Part shown: positions 42,913-45,908 of the stretch, in pieces
How positions within the stretch are numbered: position 1 is the stretch's first letter
Layout: the number at the start of each line of letters is the position of its first letter
DNA from: Pseudomonadota bacterium
GTDB lineage: Bacteria > Verrucomicrobiota > Verrucomicrobiia > Limisphaerales > SXTU01
Assembly (NCBI GenBank): GCA_009924135.1
Contig: RFSE01000026.1
Location: 1-45,908, forward strand
Direction: 5' to 3'
DNA length: 45,908 nt
Translations under genes and position numbers: made by a program
The notes under the pieces: generated by a model
Told to the model about the DNA's origin: nothing
Databases searched by the model: none
What the model saw: only the letters and a program-made list of their open reading frames with translations

Positions 42913-44514
42913 ATGCTCTTCCACACTTGGACCTTTTTCGTCTTCCTGTTCGTCGTGGTGCCGGGCTTTTTGCTGCTGCGCAAGACCCGGTTGTGGATTC
43001 CCTGGCTGCTGCTGGCCTCCTATGTCTTCTACGGCTGGTGGAACCCCTACTACCTCATCCTCGTCGCCTACTCGACCGCGCTGGACTTCATCCTCGTCGC
43101 GTTGATGGACCACTGCCCGCGCGACCGGCCCGCAATTCCCCTGCGCGAGCGAGTCGCCCACCCGCGCTTCGATGACACCGTGCTGAAGGTGGCCTTCATC
43201 GTGTCGGCCGTCGGCACACTGGGCTTCCTCGGCATGGCTGTGGCGGGCCTGCCCACGCTGCGCCCGACGATGGCCGTGCTCACGCTCATCTTCGGGCTCA
43301 TGGCCGTGGGCGCGTTCTTCGCCAGCCGCGCAGTGTGGCTCGGCGTCAGCATCGTCAATAACCTCGCGATCCTCCTCTTCTTTAAATACGCCCAGTTCCT
43401 CGTGGAAAACGGCAACGCCCTGCTCGCCCGCCTCCACGTCCACGCCACCCTGCCCGACCCCGCGTCGCTCATGCCCTTCGGCGCAGCCTACGTGCTGCCG
43501 GTGGGCATCTCGTTCTTCACGTTTCAGTCGATGAGCTACAGCATCGACTTCTACCGGGGCCGCGTGCACCGCGAGCGGGACTTCATCCGTTTCGCCGCGT
43601 TCGTAAGCTTCTTCCCCCAGCTCATGGCCGGCCCCATCGAACGCGCGTCGCACCTCCTCCCGCAGTTCTACGAGTTCCCGAAGATTACATCGCGCGATGT
43701 CACGGACGGCCTGTCGCTCTTCCTCGTGGGCCTCTTCAAGAAGCTCGCCCTCGCCAACTACCTCTCCTACTACGTCGAGCGCGTCTATGACAACCCCAAG
43801 GCCTACGGCGCACCCGCGCTGATCCTTGGCACCGTGGCCTTCGCCTGGCAGATCTTCTTCGACTTCAGCGGGTACACGGACATGGCGCGCGGCATCGCGA
43901 AACTCATGGGCTTCAACCTCATGCTGAACTTCAACAACCCCTACCTCGCCACCGGCCTGGGCGAGTTCTGGAGCCGCTGGCACATCAGCCTCTCCACGTG
44001 GTTCCGCGACTACCTCTACATCCCGCTCGGCGGCAACAAGGAGGGCACGTTCAAGATGTACCGGAACCTCTTCATTACCTTCTTCGTGTCCGGCATCTGG
44101 CACGGCGCGAACTGGACGTTCGTCATCTGGGGCCTGTTGCACGCCTTTGGGGTGATGGTCACGCGCGAACTCGAACACTCAGCCTTCTACCGCGACCGCG
44201 TACCGCGTTTGTTGAAACAGCTCGGGGTCTTCGCCTTCGTGTGCTTCGCGTGGATCTTCTTCCGCGCCGGCTCGATGGCCGATGCGTTGCTCATCATCCA
44301 GCGCATCTTCACCGCCGGCTGGACGGACCCGCAGATGCCCCTGCTCATGCTGGCCATCATCGCAGTCATCTGGCTGTACCAGATGGCCTACGAATCCACG
44401 CTGCGGCCCGTTCTCCAGACCGGCTACGTCCGCGTGGGCTTGGGCGTGCTGATGATTCTCTACATGTTCCTGTGCTCCTCCGGCGGCGGGGCGTTCATCT
44501 ACTTCCAATTCTGA
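42913..44514 (+). CDS. MBOAT-family O-acyltransferase (AlgI-like)
   Basis: This polytopic membrane protein of 533 residues transfers acyl groups, in AlgI to alginate and in related proteins to other polysaccharides or wall polymers. MBOAT landmarks are GISFFTFQSMSYSIDFYRG at about 197-215, FFPQLMAGPIERASHLLPQF, FDFSGYTDMARGIAKLMGF, FWSRWHISLSTWFRDYLYIP and the catalytic His in SGIWHGANWTFVIWGLLH at about 395-412. About 11 helices alternate with these. Start ATG 42913 precedes the first helix directly. The SGNH gene begins 1 bp after its stop, forming the usual AlgI/AlgJ-like acyltransferase pair. The acceptor is unknown. Confidence 0.92.
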   Translation: MLFHTWTFFVFLFVVVPGFLLLRKTRLWIPWLLLASYVFYGWWNPYYLILVAYSTALDFILVALMDHCPRDRPAIPLRERVAHPRFDDTVLKVAFIVSAVGTLGFLGMAVAGLPTLRPTMAVLTLIFGLMAVGAFFASRAVWLGVSIVNNLAILLFFKYAQFLVENGNALLARLHVHATLPDPASLMPFGAAYVLPVGISFFTFQSMSYSIDFYRGRVHRERDFIRFAAFVSFFPQLMAGPIERASHLLPQFYEFPKITSRDVTDGLSLFLVGLFKKLALANYLSYYVERVYDNPKAYGAPALILGTVAFAWQIFFDFSGYTDMARGIAKLMGFNLMLNFNNPYLATGLGEFWSRWHISLSTWFRDYLYIPLGGNKEGTFKMYRNLFITFFVSGIWHGANWTFVIWGLLHAFGVMVTRELEHSAFYRDRVPRLLKQLGVFAFVCFAWIFFRAGSMADALLIIQRIFTAGWTDPQMPLLMLAIIAVIWLYQMAYESTLRPVLQTGYVRVGLGVLMILYMFLCSSGGGAFIYFQF

Positions 44515-44515
44515 G

Positions 44516-45673
44516 ATGAACCCACCCCAAAAATCACCCGTGACCGACACCCCGTTCGTCAACGAGATGCGGCTCAACGCCCGGCAATGGCGGCTCGTCG
44601 CGGGCATCGTCGTCGTCCTCCTCGGCTTCACGCCCTGGGTGTGGAAAAAAGTCGAGCGCTTCGACACCGGGCCGGACTACCGCATCCCCTACTCGCTTAG
44701 CAAGGACTACTGGCTCTACGAACGCCGCCTGCAGGAACTCCCCGCGACCAACGCCGTGCTCATCGGCGACTCCGTCATCTGGGGCGAGTACGTCCTGCCC
44801 GACGGCACGCTCTCGCACTTCCTGAACCAGGAAGCCGGCCGGCCCGACGTCTTCGTAAACGCCGGCGTAAACGGCCTCTTTCCCCTCGCGCTGGAAGGAC
44901 TCGTCGAGCACTACGGCGGCGCGTTGCATCATCGGAAAATCATCCTGAACTGCAACCTCCTCTGGCTTAGCAGCCCCAAGGCCGACCTCTCGACTCAAAA
45001 GGAGGAGCGCTTCAACCACTCCCGCCTCGTCCCCCAATTCACCCCGCGCATCCCCTGCTACCGCGCCGACGCCAGCGAGCGCCTCAGCGCCCTGATGGAA
45101 CGAAATCTCCCCGTCCTCTCCTGGGTGAACCACCTGCAAAACACCGCGTTCAACCAGCGGAGCATCCCCGACTGGACCCTCGAACAAGGCACCGGCGAAC
45201 CACCCGCCCATCCGAACGCCTACAAAAACCCGCTCGCTCAAATCAACCTCCAGGTACCCACCGCCCCCGCCCAGGACTCCGAGCGCGGCCCTGCCAGCGC
45301 ACGACACAAGCCCTGGGCCACCACCGGCGAAGGCACCACCCGCTTCGAGTGGGTCCCGCTCGACGCTTCGTTGCAATGGGCGGCCTTCCAACGACTCGCG
45401 CAACTCCTGCGCGCGCGCGGTAACACGGTGCTGGTGATCGTCGGCCCGTTCAACGAGCACATGATGGCGCCCGAAAACCGCACCACCTACCGCCTGCTCC
45501 GCGACGGCGTCGCCGCCTGGCTCAAGGACAATCAGATCGCCTATGTCGTGCCCGAACCGCTCCCCAGCCCCCTCTACGCCGACGCGAGCCACCCCCTGAC
45601 CGAAGGCTACCGGGAACTCGCCCAACGTCTGCGGAAAGAATCGGCTTTTACGAATTGGCTGTCCACCCCATGA
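44516..45673 (+). CDS. Membrane-anchored SGNH-fold protein, partner of the MBOAT acyltransferase
   Basis: The product has 385 residues. One helix at about 27-43 (WRLVAGIVVVLLGFTPW) anchors an extracytoplasmic SGNH/GDSL-like domain. The block I Ser is in AVLIGDSVIWGEYVLP at about 80-95, the Gly block in FVNAGVNGLFPLALEG, the Asn region in IILNCNLLWLS, and the catalytic Asp/His pair in YADASHPLTEGYREL near the C-terminus. It would take the acyl group delivered by the MBOAT protein and pass it to a polymer, like AlgJ/AlgX or PatB, or act as an esterase. The 1-bp gap to the MBOAT stop shows operon linkage. Confidence 0.82.
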   Translation: MNPPQKSPVTDTPFVNEMRLNARQWRLVAGIVVVLLGFTPWVWKKVERFDTGPDYRIPYSLSKDYWLYERRLQELPATNAVLIGDSVIWGEYVLPDGTLSHFLNQEAGRPDVFVNAGVNGLFPLALEGLVEHYGGALHHRKIILNCNLLWLSSPKADLSTQKEERFNHSRLVPQFTPRIPCYRADASERLSALMERNLPVLSWVNHLQNTAFNQRSIPDWTLEQGTGEPPAHPNAYKNPLAQINLQVPTAPAQDSERGPASARHKPWATTGEGTTRFEWVPLDASLQWAAFQRLAQLLRARGNTVLVIVGPFNEHMMAPENRTTYRLLRDGVAAWLKDNQIAYVVPEPLPSPLYADASHPLTEGYRELAQRLRKESAFTNWLSTP

Positions 45674-45713
45674 GGGACAAGCTCTCACTTCCGCTGTTGA
45701 AAGAGCCGAACTA

Positions 45714-45746
45714 CGGATAAACACCGATGACCACTGATGGAAACCC
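45714..45746. repeat. Half copy of an 11-bp-unit repeat
   Basis: CGGATAAACACCGATGACCACT and onward resembles the left arm at 32545-32578 (GATGGAACACCGATGGAATAC), with GAT-x8 spacing, directly after the SGNH stop. No inverted arm is seen before the window ends. Confidence 0.5.
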
Positions 45747-45809
45747 GTGACGGTCCTCGCACCTCAGGGAAGATCGGGCAAGGGTTCGTCACCGGCTTCG
45801 TTATGCAGA

Positions 45810-45908
45810 TTAACCTAAAAACGGCAGTAGCAGGCACGCTCCGCCGACGGTGTGGCAGTTAGTCACGCCGGAGGCATAGCATTTGTCGAGTTCTTCGGCC
45901 TTGGGGCA
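45810..45908 (-). CDS. C-terminal tail of an unidentified Cys-containing protein
   Basis: On the minus strand the frame is open from the right edge to TAA at 45810-45812. It reads CPKAEELDKCYASGVTNCHT and 12 more residues, ending PFLG. Four Cys and a His within 32 residues suggest a metal site or disulfides. GC-rich third positions in the first part support coding. The family cannot be identified from so little. Confidence 0.4.
   Translation of the reverse strand, partial: CPKAEELDKCYASGVTNCHTVGGACLLLPFLG

Noticed and set aside
42868..45724. Long minus-strand frames opposite the MBOAT and SGNH genes
   Set aside because: Glu/Val/Gly-rich mirror frames; the plus-strand genes have catalytic motifs and tight operon spacing.

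Overview
The window is a GC-rich (about 60-65% by eye) bacterial chromosome segment with about 37 protein genes and no rRNA or tRNA gene that I could find. The gene content points to Verrucomicrobiota, probably the Pedosphaera/Limisphaerales side. The evidence is a DUF1501 protein paired with a DUF1549/DUF1553 cytochrome-like protein, a lamin-tail/CotH giant, a Trp-rich DUF6600-type lipoprotein, a DUF4337 protein, a BNR/Ig-repeat secreted protein with the typical C-terminal '[12 protein letters not shown]...RRFYRL' tail, and several SUMF1-fold proteins. This placement is inference; no marker gene settles it.

Layout. 0-7.2 kb: the tail of a methyltransferase, a Trp-rich lipoprotein, and a divergent locus of a CHASE2-class III cyclase facing a FecR-beta-helix secreted protein followed by an outer-membrane barrel-like protein. 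7.2-12 kb (minus strand): folC, tlyA, a cobA-hemD fusion and an SDR. 12.2-14.5 kb: zwf-pgl, the oxidative pentose phosphate entry. 14.5-18.2 kb: a small unknown gene and a large secreted beta-propeller/Ig protein. 18.2-19.6 kb: purS-cupin-purQ. 19.7-26.4 kb: a basic-secretory-protein peptidase, DUF1501, a small toxin-antitoxin island, DUF1549/DUF1553 and DUF4337. 26.8-31.4 kb: a 1523-residue lamin-tail/CotH protein. 31.5-34.7 kb (minus strand): ccsA-hemA-hemC. 34.8-42.8 kb: a GH10-like hydrolase, two SUMF1-fold proteins, a coiled-coil membrane protein, a Ser-rich secreted protein, a TolB-like propeller and a small membrane protein. 42.9-45.7 kb: an MBOAT O-acyltransferase with an SGNH protein. 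The right edge holds the tail of an unidentified minus-strand gene.

The most unusual feature is not a gene. The window carries at least five composite palindromic elements plus several half copies. Each is built from arms of short tandem units (7, 8, 9 or 11 bp) arranged as inverted repeats around an inner hairpin. They fill the spaces tlyA/cobA-hemD, ccsA/hemA and hemA/hemC, precede the DUF1501 gene and precede a SUMF1 lipoprotein. Heptamer arrays also sit inside the folC and tlyA reading frames. Several apparent ORF starts are extended into these elements.

Functional links: uroporphyrinogen and heme synthesis is split between cobA-hemD and ccsA-hemA-hemC. NADPH production comes from zwf-pgl, purine synthesis from purS/purQ and folate polyglutamylation from folC. 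A large share of the remaining genes is exported: adhesin-like, propeller, lamin-tail, DUF1501/1549 and acyltransferase proteins.
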